A stretch of 64,000 nucleotides of DNA from Nocardiopsis potens DSM 45234 (GTDB lineage Bacteria; Actinomycetota; Actinomycetes; Streptosporangiales; Streptosporangiaceae). The position numbers and the translations under genes are program-made. The stretch covers positions 1-64,000 of the forward strand of contig NZ_ANBB01000033.1 in the NCBI RefSeq assembly GCF_000341105.1, read 5' to 3'. Shown piece by piece: positions 43,251 to 51,658 of this stretch (the stretch's first letter is position 1; each line of letters begins with the position of its first letter). A model generated the notes under the pieces. The model was not told the origin of the DNA. It searched no databases and saw only the letters and a list, made by a program, of their open reading frames with translations.

Positions 43251-44753
43251 GTGAGTGACGCGCTGGACGATTCCTACGACGACCTGCCCGAGCAGATGCG
43301 GGTCCGGCGAGAGAAGCTGGACCGCATGCGCGAGGAGGGCATCGACCCCTTCCCGGTCGGCTTCCCCCGCACCACCGGTATCGGCGCCGTCCGCGAGAAA
43401 CACGGGGACCTGGAGCCGGACACCGCGACCGGGGAGCGCGTCGGGATCACCGGCCGGGTCATGCTGTACCGCACCGGCGGCAAGCTCTGCTTCGCCACGC
43501 TCCGCGACGACAGCGGGTCGGTGCAGGTCATGATGTCGCTGGACCGGCTGGGCGCCGACGAGCTGGCCCGCTGGAAGAGCGACGTCGACCTGGGCGACCA
43601 CGTCGGCGTCGAGGGCGAGGTGATCACCTCCCGCCGCGGCGAGCTGTCCATCATGGCCGACTCCTGGACGCTGACCGCCAAGTGCCTGCGGCCGCTGCCG
43701 GACAAGCACAAGGGCCTGACCGACCCGGAGGCCCGGGTCCGCCAGCGCTACGTCGACCTCATCGTCAACCCGGAGTCCCGGGAGATGGTGCGGCGCCGCT
43801 CGGCCGCGATCAAGTCGGTCCGCGACACCCTGGACCGGCGCGGCTACATCGAGGTGGAGACCCCGATGCTGCAGCGGGTGCACGGCGGTGCCACGGCGCG
43901 GCCGTTCACCACCCACATCAACGCCTACGACCTCGACCTCTACCTGCGCATCGCACCGGAGCTCTACCTGAAGCGGCTGGTCGTGGGCGGGATCGAGAAG
44001 GTCTTCGAGATCAACCGGAACTTCCGGAACGAGGGCGCGGACTCCACGCACAACCCCGAGTTCACGATGCTGGAGTTCTACCAGGCCTACGCCGACTACA
44101 ACGACATGGCCGAGCTCACCAGGGAGCTCATCCAGGACGCCGCGCGGGCGGCGTTCGGCTCCACGGTGGTGCCGCGCGGCGGCGAGGACGAGGAGTTCGA
44201 CCTCGGCGGCGAGTGGCCGCACGTGACGCTGTACGGCACGGTCTCCGAGGCGCTGGGCGAGGAGGTCACCCCGCGCACCCCGATCGACCACGTGCGCAAG
44301 CTGGCCGACGGCCGCGGCGTCGAGTGGAGCCCCGACTGGGGCCAGGGCAAGCTGGTCGAGCACCTCTTCGAGGAGCTGGTGGAGCACACCATCGTGCAGC
44401 CCACCTTCGTCCGGGACTTCCCGGTGGAGACCAGCCCGCTCACCCGGCAGCACCGCGAGGACCCGCTGCTCACCGAGAAGTGGGACCTGATCGGCTTCGG
44501 CATGGAGATGGGCACCGGCTACTCCGAGCTGGTGGACCCGGTCGAGGAGCGGCGCCGGCTCACCGAGCAGTCGCTGCTGGCCGCCGGGGGCGACCCGGAG
44601 GCGATGCAGCTGGACGAGGACTTCCTCCGCTCGCTGGAGTACGGCATGCCGCCGACCGGCGGGGTGGGGGTCGGCATCGACCGGCTGCTGATGGCCTTCA
44701 CCGGCAAGGGGATCCGGGACACCATCCTGTTCCCCCTGGTCAAGCCGGAGTGA
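43251..44753 (+). CDS. lysS: Lysyl-tRNA synthetase, class II
   Basis: Charges tRNA-Lys in the cytoplasm. 500 residues: N-terminal OB-fold anticodon-binding domain (TGRVMLYRTGGKLCFATLRDDSG, DHVGVEGEVI) and class II catalytic domain with motif 1 near RGYIEVETPMLQ, motif 2 FEINRNFRNEGADSTHNPEFTMLE and motif 3 GVGIDRLLMAFTG. The insertion EWPHVTLYGTVSEALGEEVTPRTP before the C-terminal part is usual. Leaderless start GTG. A 16-bp terminator follows six bases after the stop. Confidence 0.96.
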   Translation: MSDALDDSYDDLPEQMRVRREKLDRMREEGIDPFPVGFPRTTGIGAVREKHGDLEPDTATGERVGITGRVMLYRTGGKLCFATLRDDSGSVQVMMSLDRLGADELARWKSDVDLGDHVGVEGEVITSRRGELSIMADSWTLTAKCLRPLPDKHKGLTDPEARVRQRYVDLIVNPESREMVRRRSAAIKSVRDTLDRRGYIEVETPMLQRVHGGATARPFTTHINAYDLDLYLRIAPELYLKRLVVGGIEKVFEINRNFRNEGADSTHNPEFTMLEFYQAYADYNDMAELTRELIQDAARAAFGSTVVPRGGEDEEFDLGGEWPHVTLYGTVSEALGEEVTPRTPIDHVRKLADGRGVEWSPDWGQGKLVEHLFEELVEHTIVQPTFVRDFPVETSPLTRQHREDPLLTEKWDLIGFGMEMGTGYSELVDPVEERRRLTEQSLLAAGGDPEAMQLDEDFLRSLEYGMPPTGGVGVGIDRLLMAFTGKGIRDTILFPLVKPE

Positions 44754-44758
44754 ACGGA

Positions 44759-44795
44759 CGGGCCGCCGGGGCGCGGAGAGCGCCCCGGCGGCCCG
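44759..44795 (+). terminator. Terminator after lysS
   Basis: Perfect 16-bp stem CGGGCCGCCGGGGCGC with loop GGAGA. Confidence 0.75.
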
Positions 44796-45045
44796 CTTCA
44801 TCCGGCGGCCCGCAGGCCCCGGCGGGCCGAGTGTTGCCGGATCGTGATGTAACGAGTCGACTGTGCCCGCTTGACCTGCGGTTTCGCCATCGATGCCGGT
44901 CGGAGCAGGGGTTCTGCGGCGCCGCCGTGCCCGGTGGCCGCCGTGAAGGTTCTTTGCGCAGGTCAGTCGAGATCTCGAAAATATGTGCAGCCGGGCGTTA
45001 TGACGCTATAAATTCACAGTGTCACCTAGTGTGACGCCTTCGACC

Positions 45046-45074
45046 TTGACGCCCTCACCCACTCCGCTTAGCGT
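45046..45074 (+). promoter_or_regulatory. Promoter of the HTH regulator gene
   Basis: TTGACG, 17 bases, TAGCGT: the best -35/-10 pair in this region. Predicted start near 45081, leaving a leader of about 315 bases before GTG 45397. Confidence 0.6.
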
Positions 45075-45396
45075 TTTCCAGGCGAGCGGAGTTATCCGCG
45101 CGCCCCGAGCAGCAGAATCAACCGATGGCGAGTCGGGGTGGTCGGGTCAGGCCCTTCTCGGCCGGCCCCCATCCCGCGGCGTGCGCGCCCGCGCGGTCTG
45201 TCCGTCCCAGACCGCCGAACACGGGCCGGTGCGCCGGACATGCGCTCCGAGTGCCAGGAGAGCGCGTGCACCGGTTCCCGGACCCCCGACACGGGGACCC
45301 GTCGCGCCCGCCGGGAGGTCTCACCGCCTCCGCCCGCCCCGGGCTCCGCTGCGCAGGGTCGATGTTCCGCACTCATTACGGATGAGGGAGGACGGA

Positions 45397-45711
45397 GTGG
45401 AACAGGCCACACTGATTCGACGTGCCGTGAAGGACCCCGCGGCCCACCCGCTGCGCGACGGCGGCATGGTGCCGCCGCCGGCGATGCCGCGCGAACCGGC
45501 CCCGACCGTTTCCCCCAACGGCGGTCTGACCGAGGACGAGATCCAGCTGCTCGCCGAGATCGCCACCGGTGTCACCACCGATGTCGCGGCCCGGCGGCTG
45601 GAGCTCAGCGCCCGCACCCTGCGCCGGCGGCTGCGCTCCATCTGCGACCAGCTGGGCGTGAACACCCCGATCGAGGCGGTCGTCTGGGCCGCTCGCAAGC
45701 AGCTCATCTGA
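45397..45711 (+). CDS. Small LuxR/GerE-type helix-turn-helix regulator
   Basis: 104 residues from GTG 45397, with GGGAGGAC just upstream. After a variable N-terminus of about 40 residues, LTEDEIQLLAEIATGVTTDVAARRLELSARTLRRRLRSICDQLGVNTPIEAVVWAARKQLI is a complete GerE/LuxR DNA-binding domain. There is no receiver domain, so it is a stand-alone regulator. The frame is open far upstream, but that part has abnormal composition and lies before the predicted transcription start. Target unknown. Confidence 0.8.
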   Translation: MEQATLIRRAVKDPAAHPLRDGGMVPPPAMPREPAPTVSPNGGLTEDEIQLLAEIATGVTTDVAARRLELSARTLRRRLRSICDQLGVNTPIEAVVWAARKQLI

Positions 45712-45800
45712 GCACTGCGCGAGGACCTCGCGCGTGCGCCCCGCCCGGGGAAGCCAGGCCCCGGGGCGGGGCGCCGCGCGTTCGGCCCCCGTGCGGGCGC

Positions 45801-45806
45801 TAGCCT
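45801..45806 (+). promoter_or_regulatory. -10 box of leaderless acetyltransferase promoter
   Basis: TAGCCT eight bases before ATG 45815. Confidence 0.55.
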
Positions 45807-45814
45807 TTCGCACC

Positions 45815-46369
45815 ATGGGCCACCAGGAGATCCGACCGGAGATCGCCGTGCGCCGCGCCCGCACCCGCGACGTCGCCTCGATCCGCCGCCTCGTCGACGC
45901 CTACAGCGGCGAGCGACGCGTGCTCTCCAAGAGCACCGTCACCCTCTACGAGGACATCCAGGAGTTCTGCGTCGCCGAGCGGCTCGGCGCGGAGCGCCGG
46001 GTGGTCGGCTGCGGCGCGCTGCACGTGCTCTGGGAGGACCTGGCCGAGGTGCGCACCGTCGCCGTCGACCCGGCCGCCCAGGGGCGCGGGGTGGGCCACA
46101 GGATCGTCTCCGAACTCCTCGCCCGCGCCCGCGAACTGGGCGTCCGCCGGGTCTTCTGCCTCACCTTCGAGACCGACTTCTTCGGTCGGCACGGCTTCCA
46201 GCCCATCCAGGGCACCCCGGTCTCGCCCAAGGTCTACGAGGAGCTGCTCCGCTCCTACGACGAGGGCGTCGCCGAATTCCTCGACCTGGAGCGGGTCAAG
46301 CCGAACACCCTCGGCAATACCCGGATGCTGGTCCACCTCAACGAACCGGGCACCCCGCGCGCGGTCTGA
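45815..46369 (+). CDS. Amino-acid N-acetyltransferase, actinobacterial ArgA type
   Basis: 184-residue GNAT enzyme. The start of the fold (VRRARTRDVASIRRLVDAYSGERRVLSKSTVTLYEDIQEFCVAE) is the signature of the short, stand-alone N-acetylglutamate synthases of actinobacteria, which make N-acetylglutamate for arginine synthesis without a kinase-like domain. CoA-binding loop VDPAAQGRGVGHRIVSELL and CLTFETDFFGRHGFQ follow. ATG 45815 is set by the -10 box. No other arg genes are near, as expected for this type. Confidence 0.88.
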   Translation: MGHQEIRPEIAVRRARTRDVASIRRLVDAYSGERRVLSKSTVTLYEDIQEFCVAERLGAERRVVGCGALHVLWEDLAEVRTVAVDPAAQGRGVGHRIVSELLARARELGVRRVFCLTFETDFFGRHGFQPIQGTPVSPKVYEELLRSYDEGVAEFLDLERVKPNTLGNTRMLVHLNEPGTPRAV

Positions 46370-46428
46370 GGCCGCCGGCCGGGCCGGCGCCCCCGTGGCC
46401 CCGGCGGAGGCGGGCCGCACGGTGCGGC

Positions 46429-46434
46429 TAGGGT
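46429..46434 (+). promoter_or_regulatory. -10 box of leaderless racemase promoter
   Basis: TAGGGT six bases before ATG 46441. Confidence 0.55.
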
Positions 46435-46440
46435 GGCGAA

Positions 46441-47133
46441 ATGCTGCGAATCGGGCTTATCGGCGGTATGAGCTGGGAGAGCTCCGCCCTCTACTACGAG
46501 CTGATCAACGAGGCGGTCAAGGAGCGCCTGGGCGGGCTGCACTCGGCCCGCGCCGTGCTGGCCTCGGTGGACTTCGCCGAGATCGAGCGGATGCAGAGCG
46601 CCGGGGCCTGGGACGAGGCGGGGGAGGCGCTCGCCGACGAGGCGCGGAGGCTGGAGGCGGCCGGCGCCGACCTGATCGTGCTGTGCACCAACACCATGCA
46701 CAAGGTGGCCGGTGCGATCGAGGCGGCCGTCGGGATCCCGCTGCTGCACCTCGGCGACGTCACCGCGGAGGCGGTCCGCGCGGCCGGCCTGGGCACCGTG
46801 GGGCTGCTCGGCACCCGGTTCACCATGGAGCAGGACTTCTACCGGGACCGGATGGCCGGGCACGGCCTCACCGTGCTCGTCCCCGAGGAGGAGGACCGCG
46901 CCGACGTGCACCGGATCATCTACGAGGAGCTGGTCCTCGGTGAGGTCCGGGAGGAGTCGCGGGCCCGCTACGCCGAGGTGATCGCCGGCCTAGCCGCGCG
47001 CGGCGCCGAGGGGGTCGTGCTCGGCTGTACCGAGATCGAGCTCCTGGTCCGCCCGGAGGACTCACCGGTCCCGGTCTTCCCCACCACCCGGCTGCACGCC
47101 ACGGCCGCGGTCACCCGGGCCCTCGCCGACTGA
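46441..47133 (+). CDS. Aspartate/glutamate racemase family protein
   Basis: 230 residues, cofactor-independent racemase fold. Two catalytic Cys positions are intact: LCTNTMHKV (near 82) and LGCTEIELLV (near 198). N-terminal GLIGGMSWESSALYYELINEAV is typical of the aspartate racemase branch. It probably interconverts L- and D-aspartate for wall or D-amino-acid pools, but the exact amino acid is not certain. Leaderless. Immediately downstream the repeat island begins, 37 bases after the stop. Confidence 0.9.
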   Translation: MLRIGLIGGMSWESSALYYELINEAVKERLGGLHSARAVLASVDFAEIERMQSAGAWDEAGEALADEARRLEAAGADLIVLCTNTMHKVAGAIEAAVGIPLLHLGDVTAEAVRAAGLGTVGLLGTRFTMEQDFYRDRMAGHGLTVLVPEEEDRADVHRIIYEELVLGEVREESRARYAEVIAGLAARGAEGVVLGCTEIELLVRPEDSPVPVFPTTRLHATAAVTRALAD

Positions 47134-47170
47134 GACCCGCCCGCCCCCTCCCCCGGCTCGGTCGGGCACG

Positions 47171-47613
47171 GCGCCTCGCGGAGCGAGGGTTCAAGCGGGC
47201 GGCGAGGGCGCAGGCAGGGGCGGGGCGGAGGCGGTCGCCCGGGCGCGGCGTCTCGTGGAGCGAAGGCTCAAGCGGGCAGCGAGGGCGGGAGGGGGACCGG
47301 CCGGTCGGTCAGGTGCGGCGCCCCGCGGAGCGAAGGTTCAAGCGGGCGGCGACGGCAGCGGGGTGCAGGTGGTCACCCGGGTGCGGCGTCTCGCGGAGCG
47401 AGGGTTCAGACCGGCGGCGACGGCGGGGAGGGGACCGGCCGGTCGGTTCGGCGCGGCGCCCCACGGAGCGAAGGTCAAGACGGGCGGCGATGGCGAGGGT
47501 AGGGCCGGGGTGGGCGCCTCACCCGGGTGCGGCGTCTCGCGGGGCTGGGGTTCAGGCGGGCGGCGACGGCGAGGGTAGGGGCGGGGTGCAGGCCTCACCC
47601 GGGCGCGGCGCCC
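47171..47613 (+). repeat. Array of about 70-bp direct repeats, six copies
   Basis: Copies begin at 47171, 47248, 47318, 47386, 47456 and 47532, with a cut-off seventh at 47608. Each starts GCGYCYCGYGGAGCGAAGG(T)TCAAGCGGGCGGCGA and ends alternately in ACCGGCCGGTCGG or CACCCGGGTGCG, so the true period may be a 138-146-bp dimer. Spacing 68-77 bp. Confidence 0.85.
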
Positions 47614-48121
47614 AGGCAAAGGGAGCTGGCCCGCTTGCCCCGGCCCGCTAGGGGCCCTTATTCCTATATGCCGGGTTCGTGGCGGGGGTCGGGCGAGGGT
47701 GGAGGCGCCCTGCGCACCTCCGCAGCACCCCGATTACATCTACCAGCGAGTAGCAAGCCCCCGAAGCCCCCGTTGCCCCCTCCTCGGTTACCCAGAGTGG
47801 CCAAGGCAGGCCCTCCCGGCAGGGCAAAAGCGACATCCCGCCCCCACTCCTGCTCTTCCCGGGTTCCGGCCCCCTGCATCCCGGCCTTACGGGCGGCTCG
47901 AACCCCCGAACAGCGGCCCGACCGGCCCCAATTGGGCCTGCCGGGGCCGATCCGGCCCGAGATGCGCGCTCAGAAATCACCGGGGTGCTCTCGCGGTGCG
48001 CAGGGCGCCCCACCAAACCATCACCCTGAGTATTCGCCCAGGTCAGGGAGGTGCGGCAGTTTCAAGGGCGGCCGGCCCCGACGCCCGGGCAACGCGGGCA
48101 TGGCGGCCCCACCCCGTGGAG

Positions 48122-48269
48122 CCCGCGCCCGGGCGACGCCTGCCCCCGCCCCTGCCGCTGCCGTCGCTGCCCGTCTTGGCCTTCGCTCCGTGGGGCGCCG
48201 CGCCGGACCGACCGGCCGGTGCCCACTGCTGCCCTCGCTGCCCGCTTGAACCTTCGCTCTGCGGGGTGC
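48122..48269 (-). repeat. Two inverted copies of the 70-bp repeat
   Basis: On the minus strand copies run 48269-48199 and 48198-48122. They contain CGAAGGTTCAAGCGGGCAGCGA and ACCGGCCGGTCGGT as in the left array, and closely follow copies 4-5 of it. End next to the helicase stop codon. Confidence 0.8.
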
Positions 48270-48274
48270 CGTGC

Positions 48275-51200
48275 TCAGATCAGGCGGAGCTGGCGGTCCC
48301 TGGGGCGGCGGCGGGCTGCGGATTCCTCGTCCACCGGCATGGTCAGGGACGGGGCGATCGCGGACAGGAACGGGGACGGGGCGCTCTCCGCCGTCGTGCC
48401 GCGCCGGCTGCGGCGCCGGGCCCGGGAGAGGTAGAGCCGGTCCCGGGCCCGGGTCATCCCGACGAAGAAGAGCCTGCGCTCCTCGGGCTCCCGCTCCGCC
48501 GCCTCCGCCGCCTCGCCGGCGCCGTCCTGCCCGCCGTTCTGCCCGCCGTCCTGCCCGCCGGGCAGCCGGAACGGGAGCAGCCCGTCCTCGCAGCCGACCA
48601 GGAACACCACGGGGAACTCCAGCCCCTTGGCGGCGTGCAGGGTGAGCAGCGAGACCCGGTCCGCGCGCGGGTCCAGCGCGTCCACCTCGGCGCCCAGCGC
48701 CAGCTCGGCGAGGAGCGCCTCCAGGTCGGTGCCGCACCGCGCGGCGAGCGGGCCGAGCAGCTCCCCTGCGGTGCGCAGCGCGACCGCCTGCTCCGAGCCC
48801 TCCGGGTGCCGGCCGGCCAGCGCGGCGGCGGCCGCCCGGACCCGGTCGGGCAGCTCCGCCTCGGAGCGGAGCGGCAGCTCCGCCGCGAGCTCGCGCACCC
48901 CGGGCCGGGAGGCCAGCGGGTCGTGCGTGCGCCGCTGGAACGGCACCCCGGCCGCGTCGAAGGCGGCCATCACCGCCTCCGCCTGCGCGGCGGTCCGGTA
49001 GAGCACGCAGAAGTCGGAGAAGGAGAAGGAGTCCTCCCCGGTGAGGCCGGGCTCGGCGCCGGTGGCCCGGCCGCTGTCGATCGAGTGCAGCGACGTGCCG
49101 CCGAGCAGCCGGTCCACCGCGCGGGCCACGAACGAGGCCTCGGCCTGCTCGTCGGCGGCGGTGTGCAGGCCGATCCGGGGCGGGTCGCGGAAGTCGCCCA
49201 CCGCCCGCAGCTCCCGGCCGGGGACCAGCGTCCCCGGCGCGATCGCCTGCACCGCCGCGTCGACGATGGTGGCGTTGGACCGGTAGTTGCGGGTCAGCCG
49301 CACCTCGGCGGCGCCCGGGAAGTCCTCGGCGAAGCGCAGGAAGTACCGCACGTCGGCGCCGCGGAACCGGTAGATCGCCTGGTCCGGGTCGCCGATCGCG
49401 GTCAGCCCGGAGCCGTCCCCGCCGAGCAGCCGGAGCAGCTCGTACTGGAGGCCGTCGACGTCCTGGTACTCGTCCACGCTGATCCACGGCCACCGCTCCC
49501 GGTAGGACGCGGCCAGCCCGGCGTCCTCGGACAGCAGCCGCACCGGCAGCTCCACCAGGTCGCCGAAGTCCACCAGGTCCAGCTCGCGGAGGCGGGCCCG
49601 GTAAGCGTCCAGCGCGGCCGGAGCGTCCGCCGGGTCCGCGCCGCGCTCCCGGTCGCGCTCGGCCAGCAGCTTGCGGCCGTCCGCCTCGGAGCCGCTCACC
49701 TCGGCGGCGACCTCCAGCGCCCGGGCCGCGTCGGCGACGCCGAACCGGGCGCTCAGCCCGGCCCGCCCGTGCTGCTCGCGGAGGAGGGCCAGGCCCAGGC
49801 CGTGGAAGGTGGTCACGGTCAGGCCGCGCGCGCCGCCGCCGAGCAGCTCCTCCAGCCGCTCGCGGAGCTCGGCCGCGGCGCGCCGGGTGAAGGTGATGGC
49901 CAGGCAGCGCTCGGCGGGCACGCCGCGCTCGGCGACCAGGTGCGCGATCCGGCGGGTCAGGGTCCGGGTCTTGCCGGTCCCGGGGCCGGCGACGACCAGC
50001 AGCGGCCCGGCGGGCGGCTCCGCGGCGGAGCGCTGCTCCGGGTCGAGGCCGTCGAGCAGGCCCTGCGGGCGGGCCGGGCCGGCCGGGGCGTCCGGGAAGA
50101 GCACGGGGTCGGGCCGCCCGGCGGGCTCCGCGGCCGGCTCGGCCGCACCGGTGGCGGAGAAGAGCGCGTCCATCGCGGGCGGCGGGGTGCCGCGCCGGCC
50201 GCCCTTGCCCGGCCGGGGCGCCTTGCCGGACTCCTCCGGACCCGCCTCCGCCGGGCCGGCGGAGCCGCCCGCCGGGCCCGGGGCGCCGCCGGGGCGCGCG
50301 GGGGCGGGCCCCTCCCCGGTGCGCGGCGCCGGGCCGGCCTTGCCGCCGGGCTCCGCCGGCTCCGGGGCGTCCGGGAGGTCGAAGAGGGCGGCCTCCTGGG
50401 CGGGCGCGGCCAGCTCCTCGGGGCGGAACATCCGGATGGTGCCGTACTCGCCGTCGAAGCCGGGCTCCCGGATCACCTCGCCGCGGCGCAGCCGGGCCAC
50501 CGCCTCGCCGAGCAGCTCGCCGCCGTGCCGCCGCACGTCGTCCAGCGGCGCGTCGAGCAGGATGTCCAGCTCGGGGCCGAGCTCGGCGGCGAGCCGGTCG
50601 CACTCGCGCTGCACCCGCTTGCTCTTCGGGCCGACCCCGGTGATCTCGCTGACGATCTCCGGCAGCGGCACCAGGCTGGTGAAGGAGGCCTCGCCGTCCG
50701 GCCGGTGCCCCGGTTCGCGGTCGGCGAGCACCGAGACCCGGTTGGCGGTGCCCACGGTGAGCGGGCCGCCGCAGACCGGGCAGCGGCCGCCGTGCGCGCG
50801 GGTGCCCTCCGGGTCGGTCCGGACACCGCATTTCCGGTGCCCGTCGGAGTGGTATTTCCCGTGCTCGGGGAAGAATTCCAGGGTTCCGCGGAATCCCGGG
50901 CCGCCCTCCAGTGCGCGGCGGAGCGCGAAGTAGTCCATCGCGGTGTCGAAACGGGTCGCCTCCCGGGCGAGCATCGGCGGCGAGTGCGCGTCGGAGTTGC
51001 TCACCTTGGTGTAGCGGTCCAGTGAGGAGACGGTCCAATTCATCGCCGGGTCGGTGGAGAGCCCGGTCTCGATGGCGAAGACGTGGTCGGCCAGGTCGGC
51101 ATAGCAGTCCTCGATCCGGTCGAAACCCGATTTCGAGCCGAGCACCGCGAACCACGGCGTCCACACGTGCGCCGGGACGAGATAGGAGCCCGGGTCGCTC

Positions 51201-51658
51201 TCCAGGGTGATCTCCAGCAGGTCCCGGGAGTCCAGGCCGAGGATGGGCCGCCCGTCGGAGGCGAGGTTGCCGATCCGCCCCAGGGAGGCGGTGATGGCGT
51301 CGGCCGCCTCCAGCGAGGGCGCGTACAGCAGGTGGTGCACCTTCCGGGTGCGGTCGCCGCGCTTGTAGATGGTGGAGATCTCCACGGAGAGCATGAAGCG
51401 CGGCGCCCGGCGGCAGGACGGAGGCAGCGAGCGCAGCACCCGCGCCTCGATCTCCGGGGCCAGCCGGAACAGCCCCGGTTCGGCCGGGACCAGGCGGGAG
51501 CCGATCTCTTCGCGCCAGGCCGGGTGAGTGAAATCACCGGTGCCGACCAGCCCGATGCCCTTGCGCGCCGCCCACCAGGCGAGGTGCTCCAGGTCGCAAT
51601 CCCTGCTGCAAGCCCGCGAGTACTTGGAGTGAATATGCAGATCCGCGCGGAACTCCAC
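48275..51658 (-). CDS. EndoQ-like PHP nuclease fused to UvrD/Rep helicase
   Basis: 1127 residues from GTG 51658 (GGAAGGA seven to eight bases upstream). N-terminal third is a PHP domain of the EndoQ/TIGR00375 type: DLHIHS (H8, H10), TGDFTHP (D42, H45), SNSDAHS near 224, and a zinc-knuckle-like KCGV (about 276) with CPVCGG (about 292). Residues 420-520 are a Pro/Ala/Gly linker. The C-terminal half is an SF1A helicase: Walker A GPGTGKT (about 555), SVDEYQD (about 727), GDPDQAIYRFRGAD, LLTLHAAKGLEF (about 1009) and VGMTRARDRLYL. EndoQ nicks 5' of uracil, hypoxanthine or abasic sites; the helicase would open the nick. Single gene, no operon partners. Confidence 0.9.
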   Translation of the reverse strand: MEFRADLHIHSKYSRACSRDCDLEHLAWWAARKGIGLVGTGDFTHPAWREEIGSRLVPAEPGLFRLAPEIEARVLRSLPPSCRRAPRFMLSVEISTIYKRGDRTRKVHHLLYAPSLEAADAITASLGRIGNLASDGRPILGLDSRDLLEITLESDPGSYLVPAHVWTPWFAVLGSKSGFDRIEDCYADLADHVFAIETGLSTDPAMNWTVSSLDRYTKVSNSDAHSPPMLAREATRFDTAMDYFALRRALEGGPGFRGTLEFFPEHGKYHSDGHRKCGVRTDPEGTRAHGGRCPVCGGPLTVGTANRVSVLADREPGHRPDGEASFTSLVPLPEIVSEITGVGPKSKRVQRECDRLAAELGPELDILLDAPLDDVRRHGGELLGEAVARLRRGEVIREPGFDGEYGTIRMFRPEELAAPAQEAALFDLPDAPEPAEPGGKAGPAPRTGEGPAPARPGGAPGPAGGSAGPAEAGPEESGKAPRPGKGGRRGTPPPAMDALFSATGAAEPAAEPAGRPDPVLFPDAPAGPARPQGLLDGLDPEQRSAAEPPAGPLLVVAGPGTGKTRTLTRRIAHLVAERGVPAERCLAITFTRRAAAELRERLEELLGGGARGLTVTTFHGLGLALLREQHGRAGLSARFGVADAARALEVAAEVSGSEADGRKLLAERDRERGADPADAPAALDAYRARLRELDLVDFGDLVELPVRLLSEDAGLAASYRERWPWISVDEYQDVDGLQYELLRLLGGDGSGLTAIGDPDQAIYRFRGADVRYFLRFAEDFPGAAEVRLTRNYRSNATIVDAAVQAIAPGTLVPGRELRAVGDFRDPPRIGLHTAADEQAEASFVARAVDRLLGGTSLHSIDSGRATGAEPGLTGEDSFSFSDFCVLYRTAAQAEAVMAAFDAAGVPFQRRTHDPLASRPGVRELAAELPLRSEAELPDRVRAAAAALAGRHPEGSEQAVALRTAGELLGPLAARCGTDLEALLAELALGAEVDALDPRADRVSLLTLHAAKGLEFPVVFLVGCEDGLLPFRLPGGQDGGQNGGQDGAGEAAEAAEREPEERRLFFVGMTRARDRLYLSRARRRSRRGTTAESAPSPFLSAIAPSLTMPVDEESAARRRPRDRQLRLI

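Larger units (their letters stand above)
44754..45396. other. Long region upstream of HTH regulator
   Basis: About 640 bases. The first part is the lysS terminator; 44950-45075 is AT-richer and holds a good sigma-70-type promoter plus a GTCAC-CTAGT-GTGAC inverted repeat (45020-45034). From 45081 to 45396 the DNA would be the transcribed leader of the next gene. Confidence 0.5.
47134..48274. other. Non-coding repeat island between racemase and helicase genes
   Basis: 1.14 kb with no supported gene. Six direct copies of a 70-bp repeat (left), a unique central segment of about 510 bases (47614-48121), and two inverted copies of the same repeat (right) ending five bases from the helicase stop codon. 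The central part has lower G+C and several short hairpins but no tRNA, CRISPR or transposase. Confidence 0.75.

Noticed and set aside
45019-45396. Longer version of the HTH regulator (230 residues)
   Set aside because: The frame is open, but the upstream part lies largely before the predicted transcription start, has odd composition, and a good ribosome site marks GTG 45397.
47171-47613. Possible CRISPR array
   Set aside because: Units of about 70 bp are contiguous and imperfect with no unique spacers, and no cas genes are nearby.
47890-47915. tRNA T-arm-like GGTTCGAGCC on the minus strand in the repeat island
   Set aside because: No acceptor, D- or anticodon arm could be folded around it, and the T stem itself has mismatches.
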